Assembly: GCF_905120345.1 (NCBI RefSeq)
Contig: NZ_CAJHOA010000004.1
Location: 62,001-126,000 of the forward strand
Direction: 5' to 3'
From: Denitrificimonas caeni
GTDB taxonomy: Bacteria; Pseudomonadota; Gammaproteobacteria; Pseudomonadales; Pseudomonadaceae
DNA: 64,000 nucleotides
Shown: positions 46,474 to 54,487 of the stretch, piece after piece
Layout: every line of letters starts with the position of its first letter
How positions within the stretch are numbered: the stretch's first letter is position 1
The notes under the pieces: generated by a model
Told to the model about the DNA's origin: nothing
Database searches by the model: none
Seen by the model: the letters and a program-made list of their open reading frames with translations, nothing else
Made by a program: the position numbers and the translations under genes

Positions 46474-47913
46474 TTGAGCATGCCTTGTGACATGTTAGTA
46501 TTTGGTGGCACGGGTGATTTGGCCCTGCATAAACTATTGCCGGCGCTGTATCACCTGCATCGCGAAAATCGCTTACCACAGGATATGCGCATCATTGGTA
46601 TCTCTAGAAAATCACTCCCTCGCGAACATTACATTGACCTAGCCGGGCGTCACTGCCGCGCGCAAATTGAACGTAAAGATTTTTCTGAAACAAGCTGGCT
46701 AAGCTTTAGTGAACGTCTTGAATATTTCGCGATGAATGCCGAGCAAACAGCTGACTTTGGTCGTTTAGCGAGCTTTTTAGGTGTGAATGGTCAACGTGGC
46801 TGCATCTATTATTTAGCCACAGCACCACAACTGTTTGAAAGTATTGCCTCAAACTTGGCTTTGACCGGTTTAACCGGTGCCAATACGCGAATTGTTATCG
46901 AAAAACCGATTGGTCACTCCTTACAATCGGCATTGGCGATCAATGCCAAGATTGGTGAAGCGTTTAGTGAAGAACAAGTTTTTCGTATTGATCACTACCT
47001 GGGTAAAGAAACTGTACAAAATCTAATGGCTTTACGTTTTGCCAATGCTCTATTTGAACCCGTTTGGCGCGCAGCGCATATTGATCATGTACAAATAAGC
47101 GTGAACGAGACGATCGGTGTAGAGAACCGTGGGGAGTACTATGATCACGCCGGTGCTATGCGTGACATGCTGCAAAACCATCTACTGCAATTGCTTTGTC
47201 TCGTTGCGATGGAAGCTCCAGTGCGCTTTGATGCAGACTCGGTGCGCAATGAAAAAGTCAAAATTCTACAAGCGCTAAGACCCATAAGCGGTATGGATGT
47301 GCAAGATAAAACGGTGCGTGGGCAATATAGTGCAGGTCATGTCGGCGGGCATAATGCCTCAGCCTACTATTTTGAAAAAGGTGTAGATAACGACAGTGAC
47401 ACTGAAACTTTTGTCGCCTTGGAAGCAGAAATCGATAACTGGCGCTGGGCGGGTGTACCTTTTTACTTACGCACAGGAAAGCGCTTAGCGAAAAAAACAT
47501 CCGAGATTGTCATTCAATTTAAACCCGTTCCGCACAGTTTATTCAACGACAGCCAAGCCAATCACTTGTTAATTCGCCTGCAACCAGAAGAGCGCATTAG
47601 CATTGAGTTAATGGCTAAAACGCCCGGCAAAGGTATGCACCTGGAACCCGTTGAATTAGAAATTAATCTAGCTAAAGCTTTTCAAGACAATCGGCGTTGG
47701 AAGGCTTACGAGCGCTTACTGCTGGATGTGATTGAAAACGATTCAACGCTATTTATGCGCCGTGATGAAGTGGAAGCAGCTTGGCAGTGGGTCGATCCAA
47801 TTCTAAAAGGCTGGCAGCAGCATTACCAGCGTCCCAGGCCCTACCCAGCAGGTTCCAATGGGCCTGAGCAGGCGCACAGCTTGTTAGAAAAGAATGGCTG
47901 TGCATGGCACTGA
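46474..47913 (+). CDS. zwf: Glucose-6-phosphate 1-dehydrogenase
   Basis: 479 residues. It oxidises glucose 6-phosphate to 6-phosphogluconolactone, feeding the Entner-Doudoroff and pentose phosphate routes. The dinucleotide site is FGGTGDLALHKL and the active-site motif is RIDHYLGKETVQN. The TTG at 46474 has AGGAG seven bases upstream and is preferred; an ATG two codons later is the alternative. In Pseudomonas, pgl and eda usually follow; here a 460-base gap and a glycan operon come next. The gene could also supply NADPH and ribose phosphate for the arabinose pathway downstream, but this is only a thought from position. Confidence 0.95.
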   Translation: MSMPCDMLVFGGTGDLALHKLLPALYHLHRENRLPQDMRIIGISRKSLPREHYIDLAGRHCRAQIERKDFSETSWLSFSERLEYFAMNAEQTADFGRLASFLGVNGQRGCIYYLATAPQLFESIASNLALTGLTGANTRIVIEKPIGHSLQSALAINAKIGEAFSEEQVFRIDHYLGKETVQNLMALRFANALFEPVWRAAHIDHVQISVNETIGVENRGEYYDHAGAMRDMLQNHLLQLLCLVAMEAPVRFDADSVRNEKVKILQALRPISGMDVQDKTVRGQYSAGHVGGHNASAYYFEKGVDNDSDTETFVALEAEIDNWRWAGVPFYLRTGKRLAKKTSEIVIQFKPVPHSLFNDSQANHLLIRLQPEERISIELMAKTPGKGMHLEPVELEINLAKAFQDNRRWKAYERLLLDVIENDSTLFMRRDEVEAAWQWVDPILKGWQQHYQRPRPYPAGSNGPEQAHSLLEKNGCAWH

Positions 47914-48375
47914 ATTATTCTATTTTATTACTGCAAGGCTAATACGATTAGCGCTGTACTTAGTGTTTAAAATAGAAAAGCAACTGTTGATAAACAACAT
48001 AGCGGTGCATCCTAGAGTGAGACGAGACCTCATCATTCATCATAAATATTAAAAAACGGTGTAAGTGTAAGATTAAAGCGTCATGAATGAACTAAATGAC
48101 AGTTAGTAATCAAAGAAGTTAATGCAGCATAGATAAGAAGGCTTGGTTTCAAGGCTATTATCCAACAGAATATGTTATGCTTTTGCATCGTTTAACGTAA
48201 TATAACTTACTCGCACTGCGTAGAGTTTACGCTGCAAGCACTGTCGTTAAGCACAGTCTTTTTTGCTATTTGTATGACTACTTATACTTGGCAAGTACAC
48301 GACGTTTCACACCTCACAATCTCAATGTAGAGTTTCAATTTTATGAAAAGCTGCTCGAGTTATGGATAAGCAGAT
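47914..48375. other. Intergenic region between zwf and the arabinose operon
   Basis: An AT-rich region of about 460 bases. The only structure seen is a weak stem ACTGT/ACAGT followed by CTTTTTT (48240-48270), a possible zwf terminator. The promoter of the downstream operon should be here, but no clear -35/-10 pair was found. No JUMPstart/ops element was seen. A 70-codon plus frame (48270-48482) runs into the UbiA gene in another frame and looks accidental. Confidence 0.4.
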
Positions 48376-49245
48376 ATGTACTCGGTTATAAAGTTACTGC
48401 GCCCTCATCAGTATATAAAAAACGGATTTGTACTGCTGGGTCCGCTATTCGCTCACCAGTGGTCAACTCAAACATTAACTGAAGCTGCTCTGGCATTTTT
48501 TTCTTTCTGCTGCATGGCCAGTGCTGTTTATATATTAAATGACATCATGGATATTGATGCTGATAGAGAGCACCCCATTAAGCGCAATAGACCGTTGCCG
48601 AGTGGCGAGGTCTCACTATCGCTGGCAAAGCTCTTACTACTAGGGATGGTTACCGGGTCAATTTTACTCTCGCTAGCCGTTAGCCTTTGGGTAACGTTGT
48701 TTGTGTCGATCTACTTTGTGATGAATATTCTCTATTCATGGCGTCTCAAACATGTCGTGATTCTCGATGTGTTTATTATTTCAGCAGGATTTATGCTGCG
48801 TATATTGTCCGGCACAGTGGGTCTGGGCATTGCCCCGTCAGCTTGGTTACTTCTTTGTGGGTTGATGGTGACACTGTTTCTTGGTTTCTCAAAGCGCCGC
48901 GCAGAGTTGTTGATGCTAGAAAATTCTGATGGCAGCTCTAATCTAACCCGCAAGGTTCTTGATGATTACAGCCCTGCGGTATTGGAGCAGTTTATTTCTG
49001 TGACTGCTGCCTGCACTGTTCTCAGTTTTGGGCTTTATACAATGTCACCACAAACGATAGCTTTGCATGGCACTGAAGACCTGATTTACACCCTACCCTT
49101 TGTGATTTACGGTATTTTTAGATACTTATTTTTACTGCATAACAAAGCCAAGGGTAATGACACAGCAAAAGACCTGTTAACAGATTGGCACCTATTAGGA
49201 ACGGTGCTTGCTTGGGTTGTCACAACACTGTGGGTGTTAGCGTGA
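48376..49245 (+). CDS. UbiA-type decaprenyl-phosphate phosphoribosyltransferase
   Basis: 289 residues, about eight or nine membrane helices. The first Asp-rich motif NDIMDIDAD (55-63) followed by REHPIKRNRPLPSG is typical of the Rv3806c group, which joins 5-phosphoribosyl pyrophosphate to decaprenyl (here perhaps undecaprenyl) phosphate. The phosphoribose specificity is supported by the DprE1- and DprE2-like genes downstream. It is the first gene of a six-gene operon with four-base overlaps. Confidence 0.85.
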   Translation: MYSVIKLLRPHQYIKNGFVLLGPLFAHQWSTQTLTEAALAFFSFCCMASAVYILNDIMDIDADREHPIKRNRPLPSGEVSLSLAKLLLLGMVTGSILLSLAVSLWVTLFVSIYFVMNILYSWRLKHVVILDVFIISAGFMLRILSGTVGLGIAPSAWLLLCGLMVTLFLGFSKRRAELLMLENSDGSSNLTRKVLDDYSPAVLEQFISVTAACTVLSFGLYTMSPQTIALHGTEDLIYTLPFVIYGIFRYLFLLHNKAKGNDTAKDLLTDWHLLGTVLAWVVTTLWVLA

Positions 49246-50198
49246 ATACTACTATTGCGCAACTAGATGGCTGGCGATTAAAAGCACTGATCTTATCTAT
49301 TATCGCCGCCGCTGGTGGCTATTTAGCATTTTCTCTATGGGCTGGCTGGCAGGACGTTATCGATGCCTTTGTACATATTGGCCTGCTAGGTACGCTAATC
49401 ACCTTATTGCTTTCTTTAGTGAATTACGGCTTACGATTTATTCGCTGGCAGATCTATCTTGGCAAGCTAGGGCATCGGGTTGCTTGGTTGCCTAGTTTAC
49501 GCATTTATTTGAGCGGCTTTGCTCTCACAACTACACCAGGCAAAGCAGGAGAAGCCTTTAGAGGCGTACTACTCAAACAACGTAATGTACCATTTCCTGC
49601 TACTTTTGCAGCTTTAATCAGTGAGCGCTTGTCTGATCTTGTCGCTATTGTGTTGCTCACTTTAGTTGGCTTGAGTGAATATCCCCAAGCCAGAGGCATG
49701 GTACTTGTGGGGGTTATTGGTATAGCAGTGATACTTATATGTATCTCAAGTCGTACGGTACTGAGTTACGCTCATCAGTGGACTAGCGTTCGCACAGGGA
49801 AGCTATTCAAACTCTTAAATCAGCTTACTCATCTACTCAGAGAAGCTCGTCGCTGCCATACACCTAGCCTGTTATTACTAGCAACCCTAATCAGTGTCGT
49901 GTCGTGGGGAGCTGAAGCAGTCGCTTTTTACTTAGTATTAGAGTGGCTTGGCGCTGATATTAGTTTCTCATTTGCTATATTTGTTTACGCAATTTCAATG
50001 CTTGCAGGCGCGCTAAGCTTCTTACCCGGTGGGTTGGGGGGAGCTGAAGCAATAATGATTTCCTTACTGGTATTAAAAGGTATGACGATGCCAGCTGCGA
50101 TTGCTGCCACTGTATTTATACGACTGGCGACCCTTTGGTTTGCTGTGCTAATTGGATTACTAGCACTTTATAAAAGCCGCAAAGGAGAAATCGTATGA
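49242..50198 (+). CDS. UPF0104/LPG-synthase-TM family membrane protein
   Basis: 318 residues from a GTG that overlaps the UbiA stop (GTGA). About eight membrane helices. The motifs NYGLRFIRWQIYL, TTTPGKAGEAFRGVLLK and LPGGLGGAEA are characteristic of the family. Members are linked to glycolipid and lysyl-lipid synthesis or flipping. Its position inside the arabinose-lipid operon suggests it moves or helps process the lipid-linked pentose; that is inference. The reading from 49185 would overlap UbiA by 60 bases. Confidence 0.8.
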   Translation: MNTTIAQLDGWRLKALILSIIAAAGGYLAFSLWAGWQDVIDAFVHIGLLGTLITLLLSLVNYGLRFIRWQIYLGKLGHRVAWLPSLRIYLSGFALTTTPGKAGEAFRGVLLKQRNVPFPATFAALISERLSDLVAIVLLTLVGLSEYPQARGMVLVGVIGIAVILICISSRTVLSYAHQWTSVRTGKLFKLLNQLTHLLREARRCHTPSLLLLATLISVVSWGAEAVAFYLVLEWLGADISFSFAIFVYAISMLAGALSFLPGGLGGAEAIMISLLVLKGMTMPAAIAATVFIRLATLWFAVLIGLLALYKSRKGEIV

Positions 50199-51496
50199 GT
50201 ACACTCCAATCTTGGAATCGTTTACCTAATATTGCATCAGATAAGATTCTCACCTTAACCGAACATGCAATTCCTAGCCAACACAGTGCTCCTCATCCTT
50301 TATTAGCACATGGCAATGGACGCAGTTATGGCGATGTTTGTTTGAATGATAAAGGCACATTATTACGTACTACTGCGCTTGACCGCTTTATTTCATTTGA
50401 TCAAAGAAATGGTATTTTACGCTGTGAAAGTGGTGTGTCACTGCAAAGTATTCTGCAATTAGTTGTACCCCATGGATGGTTTTTATCGAGCACCCCTGGC
50501 ACTCAATACGCAACCATAGGCGGAGCACTTGCCAATGATGTACATGGTAAAAACCACCATGCGCAAGGTAGCTTTGGTCATCATGTAAGAGCCTTTGAGC
50601 TTATTCGTTCGTCAGGTGAAGTGTTGCTGTGCAGTCCCGGTCGTAATACAGAGATGTTTAGAGCGACAGTTGGCGGACTTGGTTTAACAGGACTGCTGAG
50701 CTGGATTGAGATTCAGTTAATACCTGTAAATAATCCATGGATGTGGGTGGAGTCACATCGCTTCAATAATCTCGATCATTTCTGGCAACTCAACAAAGAG
50801 GCTGAACAGCAATGGCCTTACACTGTAGCTTGGATTGATTGCCTTGCAAGCGGCAACGCCAGAGGTAGAGGGATTCTCTTTACTGGCAAGCATGCAGCGA
50901 ATCAGACCCAGCTTCCGAGCTATAAAGAGCGCAGTAAACGAGTTCCTTTTGATCCTCCGATATCTCTGGTGAACCGTTTAAGTCTGCGCAGTTTTAATGC
51001 TCTGTATTACCGCCAACCGGTAAAGCCACAGGGCAATCTGTGCCATTATGCACCTTACTTTTATCCTTTGGATGCCATCCAAGACTGGAATCGTATCTAT
51101 GGACATAAAGGGTTCTATCAGTATCAATGCGTGCTACCTCCTGAGGTCGCTCGTGAAGCAACGGTTCAATTACTGGATGCTATTGCTCAAAGCGGTCAAG
51201 GCTCCTTCCTTGCCGTTCTGAAAACATTTGGCTCTCAAGCCCCGGTGGGGATGCTGTCTTTTGCCAGGCCAGGAACAACGCTTGCATTGGACTTTCCTAA
51301 TTTAGGTGACAAAACTCTAAAATTATTTAATCGTTTGGATGCCATTGTCAGTGAGGCCGGCGGCGCACTGTATCCAGCTAAGGATGCACGTATGCCTGCT
51401 TCATTGTTCCAGTCAGGCTTTCCAGAGTGGCAACGTTTTTCAGATTTTATTGATCCTGCTTTTTCATCACATTTTTGGCAGCGTGTAACTTTATGA
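50195..51496 (+). CDS. DprE1-like FAD oxidase of polyprenylphosphoryl-ribose
   Basis: 433 residues. FAD-binding PCMH-type domain: HGNGRSYGD (39-47), then STPGTQYATIGGALANDVHG and HGKNHH (117-122). The latter contains the DprE1 His, and GHKGFYQYQCVLP and YPAKDAR (Lys396) follow the DprE1 pattern. The enzyme would oxidise the 2'-hydroxyl of polyprenylphosphoryl-ribose to the keto form. At the place of DprE1 Cys387, the target of covalent benzothiazinones, the sequence is TLALDFP with Ala364. It overlaps its neighbours by four bases on each side. Confidence 0.88.
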   Translation: MSTLQSWNRLPNIASDKILTLTEHAIPSQHSAPHPLLAHGNGRSYGDVCLNDKGTLLRTTALDRFISFDQRNGILRCESGVSLQSILQLVVPHGWFLSSTPGTQYATIGGALANDVHGKNHHAQGSFGHHVRAFELIRSSGEVLLCSPGRNTEMFRATVGGLGLTGLLSWIEIQLIPVNNPWMWVESHRFNNLDHFWQLNKEAEQQWPYTVAWIDCLASGNARGRGILFTGKHAANQTQLPSYKERSKRVPFDPPISLVNRLSLRSFNALYYRQPVKPQGNLCHYAPYFYPLDAIQDWNRIYGHKGFYQYQCVLPPEVAREATVQLLDAIAQSGQGSFLAVLKTFGSQAPVGMLSFARPGTTLALDFPNLGDKTLKLFNRLDAIVSEAGGALYPAKDARMPASLFQSGFPEWQRFSDFIDPAFSSHFWQRVTL

Positions 51497-52248
51497 ATAG
51501 TTTAAATCGTGTCGTAATTTTCGGTGCAACCTCGGCTATTGCTGAGCATACTGCGCGACAACTGGTACAAAATGGCGCCTCTGTGTATTGCATTGGCCGC
51601 AATACTGACAAACTCAATAGAATTATTGCTGATCTAAAAGTAAGAGCTGGAAGTGATCAGACGATTGACGGTGTGAGTGCTGATCTGTCAGATATAAACC
51701 AGCATCTCAGGCTCATAGAACAAGCCAGCGAAGCACTGGGTGGTCTTGATGCGGCACTCATTGCTCACGGTACGTTACCTGATCAAAAAGCCTGTGAGGC
51801 TGATGTCGAACTGACACTGCAAGAGATTCAAACCAATGCATTGAGCGTAGTAAGCTTGCTGTCTTTACTAGCCAATCAATTTGAAGCACAAGGCAAAGGT
51901 GTCATTGCTGCGATTAGCTCTGTGGCTGGAGATCGTGGACGGCAGAGTAATTATGTCTATGGTTCTGCCAAAGGCATGGTCAGCTTATTTATGCAGGGTT
52001 TACGTAATCGTTTAGCCAAAAAAGGCGTCTCTGTAGTCACTATTAAACCTGGTTTTGTTGATTCACCAATGACCGCAGATTTTGATAAGTCCGGGCCACT
52101 ATGGGCTCAACCAGACGTCATTGCTAAAGGGATCGTGAATGCCATGCAAAAGGGTAAAGGCGAGGTCTATTTGCCGTGGTTTTGGTGGGGTATTATGCAG
52201 ATTATCAAGCATATACCTGAAGCTATTTTTAAACGATTGTCGCTATGA
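51493..52248 (+). CDS. DprE2-like short-chain reductase
   Basis: 251 residues from the ATG that overlaps the DprE1-like stop (ATGA). Classical SDR: cofactor site FGATSAIAEHTA (10-21), catalytic SS at 142-143, and YGSAK with Tyr156 and Lys160. SSVAGDRGRQSNYVYGSAK is close to the DprE2 pattern. It would reduce the 2'-keto lipid to polyprenylphosphoryl-arabinofuranose using NAD(P)H. A start six codons upstream lies inside the DprE1-like gene and lacks a better ribosome-binding site. Confidence 0.88.
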   Translation: MNSLNRVVIFGATSAIAEHTARQLVQNGASVYCIGRNTDKLNRIIADLKVRAGSDQTIDGVSADLSDINQHLRLIEQASEALGGLDAALIAHGTLPDQKACEADVELTLQEIQTNALSVVSLLSLLANQFEAQGKGVIAAISSVAGDRGRQSNYVYGSAKGMVSLFMQGLRNRLAKKGVSVVTIKPGFVDSPMTADFDKSGPLWAQPDVIAKGIVNAMQKGKGEVYLPWFWWGIMQIIKHIPEAIFKRLSL

Positions 52249-52898
52249 ATAAAGATATAACATCAGACACACATGTTAATGATACGCCGATAGCATTCTT
52301 TGACTTCGATGGGACGTTAACGACGAGCGATACCTTGATGCCATTTCTCAAGTTTATTTCAGGGAAACCTAAATATTATCTAAACTTACTGCTCGTTAGT
52401 CCTGTACTCGCTGGATACTTCCTTAAGCTCGTACGTAATGATATCGCTAAAGAAACAGTGCTTAAGCGCTATCTTGCCGGATACCATATCGATGAATTAT
52501 TTATTTTAGGTAAACGTTTCTCTGAAGTGGTGATTCCATCACTCTTGCGTCCAGAAGGTATTGAACGGCTTAGATGGCATCAGGAGCAAGGACATGACTG
52601 CGTACTAGTCAGCGCTTCATTTGATATTTGGTTGAAATTTTTCGGAGAAAGTTTAAATCTGTCTCAGATTATTTCTTCTGAACTGAATACAAAATCAAAA
52701 ATAGTCGATGGCAGTATTCAAGGAGTGAATTGCTACGGGAAAGAAAAAGCAGACAGAATAAAAGAATGGATTACTCTGGAAAATAGAAAACCCTCTATTA
52801 CCTATGCTTATGGTGACTCAAGAGGCGATAGTGAAATGCTAAGCATGGTAAATAAAGGTTTTTTTATAAAGTCTGGAAAAGATTTTATTAGCATATAG
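52245..52898 (+). CDS. HAD-IB family phosphatase
   Basis: 217 residues. Motif I FFDFDGTLTTSDT (Asp20 and Asp22), motif II in VLVSASFD, and motif IV YGDSRGDSEM near residue 190 are intact. In context it probably removes the 5-phosphate from polyprenylphosphoryl-5-phosphoribose, the step between the UbiA and DprE1-like reactions. In mycobacteria that step is assigned to a different phosphatase type, so this is inferred. It overlaps the DprE2-like gene by four bases. Confidence 0.82.
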   Translation: MNKDITSDTHVNDTPIAFFDFDGTLTTSDTLMPFLKFISGKPKYYLNLLLVSPVLAGYFLKLVRNDIAKETVLKRYLAGYHIDELFILGKRFSEVVIPSLLRPEGIERLRWHQEQGHDCVLVSASFDIWLKFFGESLNLSQIISSELNTKSKIVDGSIQGVNCYGKEKADRIKEWITLENRKPSITYAYGDSRGDSEMLSMVNKGFFIKSGKDFISI

Positions 52899-52925
52899 CT
52901 CGTTTCAGATTAGGAGTTTATTGGA

Positions 52926-54389
52926 ATGGTATCCAGCTTAAAAAATAGAAATCTTATTTCTGGCTTTTTTCTAACTTTGACCGCATTTTATTGTTTATTT
53001 TTTTTATATAAGCCTGGATTTATAGGCTACGCGAACAACTATGATTTCGTCAGACATTCATCCTGTATAGGCTTATGGAGTTATATTCCAGGTCACCCTA
53101 AAAAATCCGGACATGCAAGCTCACCTAGCGCTCAATTATTATATGACGGTGATATTTCAAAAGATTACTGCCTTCGCTCCTCTGACAATGTCTCATCATA
53201 TATTCTTACCCGTTTTTTATCTGTAGGAGATATTGTAAGCTTTATTAACTTAAGTTCAATAAAGCTATTTTTTTTACTAGCCTTATCATTTCTTGCTATT
53301 TTAACAAGTACAGCAAGGCTTGTTCCCAGTATTTTCTTATTCAGCATCTTAAGTGAAGGAATATATCTTGCTTATGCCAATACATTATATGGTGAGTTTT
53401 CTGTTATTTCCGCATTTACATTAATTATTATATGCTCTTATAACTTAATTCATAAAAATAACAGAAAATACTCAACACTGCAAATAGCAATACTAATCAT
53501 TGGAATTATATGGTTAGGTTTGAGTAAGCAACAGTGGTCTTATTTAACTTTATTATTACTATGCATTACGTCTTGGCTTGTTTATCATCGTACATTATTT
53601 AAAAAATCTGCTTTTATTTTTTTGTTCTTAAGCCTAGCCAGCATCTTTACTTTTCAGTTTATGAACAAGCATAACTTTGATAATGAAAAATCAATCAGCT
53701 CTGCAAACAAAATTAATACTTTTTTCTTTGCTGTACTTCCTGAAGCAACTGATAAAATTCAAGCATTAAAAGTTTTAGGTTTACCTGAGCATTGTAACGT
53801 TGATATAGGAATAAGTTGGTATCACCCTGAACAAAATGCTTTAAATAATTGTCCTGAAATTCAAAAAGTTAGTCGGGCTAGACTATTAAAACTATTTATT
53901 CAAGACTCTGCTACGTTTTTTATACCCATAAAAAAGTTCACAGAGGAAATGAGATTGTTTTACCCAGACTACTTAGGAGTGACTATTCCAGGTGATACTA
54001 ATGCGCTTAAAAAACTCAACTATGTAACACGTTTCTCATTGAGTAATATAATTTTCAAGATAGAGTCATCCGTTTTTTTTACTATTGTCTTTATACTTTT
54101 TATTGCTTCTATTGCTACCGGTTTATTTTTATTATTTGTACCTAAAAAACCCTCTTTAGATCTAACGTCTAATCTATATTTATTCACCACAGGCGGTATT
54201 ACTGTAGGATATTCGATACTGTCTTCGGTATTTGGTGACGGCTATTTTGAAGCGGCAAAGCATTCAGTGCTTTTTTTAGGGGGTGTATACCTACAGCTCA
54301 TAGCTGTCTTATTTACTATAATTTTATATATTAAAAAGATAATAAAATATAAGAATAAAACCAATAAGAATCTGATCAACACTAATTAA
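52926..54389 (+). CDS. GT-C-like membrane protein (paralogue B), candidate arabinosyltransferase
   Basis: 487 residues, about eleven membrane helices, with an AGGAG site before the ATG. Loop 1 has IGYANNYDFVRHSSCIGLW and a central loop has GLPEHCNVDIGISWYHPE, shared with the protein at 35513-36970 over the whole length. The gene follows the HAD gene by 27 bases, the last gene of the arabinose-lipid operon. I infer that it transfers the lipid-linked pentose to a periplasmic acceptor, but I cannot assign it to a known arabinosyltransferase family. Base composition is noticeably richer in A/T than the core genes. Confidence 0.65.
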   Translation: MVSSLKNRNLISGFFLTLTAFYCLFFLYKPGFIGYANNYDFVRHSSCIGLWSYIPGHPKKSGHASSPSAQLLYDGDISKDYCLRSSDNVSSYILTRFLSVGDIVSFINLSSIKLFFLLALSFLAILTSTARLVPSIFLFSILSEGIYLAYANTLYGEFSVISAFTLIIICSYNLIHKNNRKYSTLQIAILIIGIIWLGLSKQQWSYLTLLLLCITSWLVYHRTLFKKSAFIFLFLSLASIFTFQFMNKHNFDNEKSISSANKINTFFFAVLPEATDKIQALKVLGLPEHCNVDIGISWYHPEQNALNNCPEIQKVSRARLLKLFIQDSATFFIPIKKFTEEMRLFYPDYLGVTIPGDTNALKKLNYVTRFSLSNIIFKIESSVFFTIVFILFIASIATGLFLLFVPKKPSLDLTSNLYLFTTGGITVGYSILSSVFGDGYFEAAKHSVLFLGGVYLQLIAVLFTIILYIKKIIKYKNKTNKNLINTN

Positions 54390-54487
54390 AAAAATCTAAC
54401 ATTACAACTATTATAGGGCACACTAGCCGTTCAATTCGTCACAATAAGCTATGGCGAAACCATAACTATAAAACTTTTATACTCTGT

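Noticed and set aside
47914-48375. JUMPstart/ops element upstream of the arabinose operon
   Set aside because: No GGCGGTAG-like core was found; the nearest sequence (GCGGTGCATC) is too different.
48270-48482. 70-codon frame at the start of the arabinose operon
   Set aside because: It overlaps the UbiA gene in another frame and has no protein-like composition.
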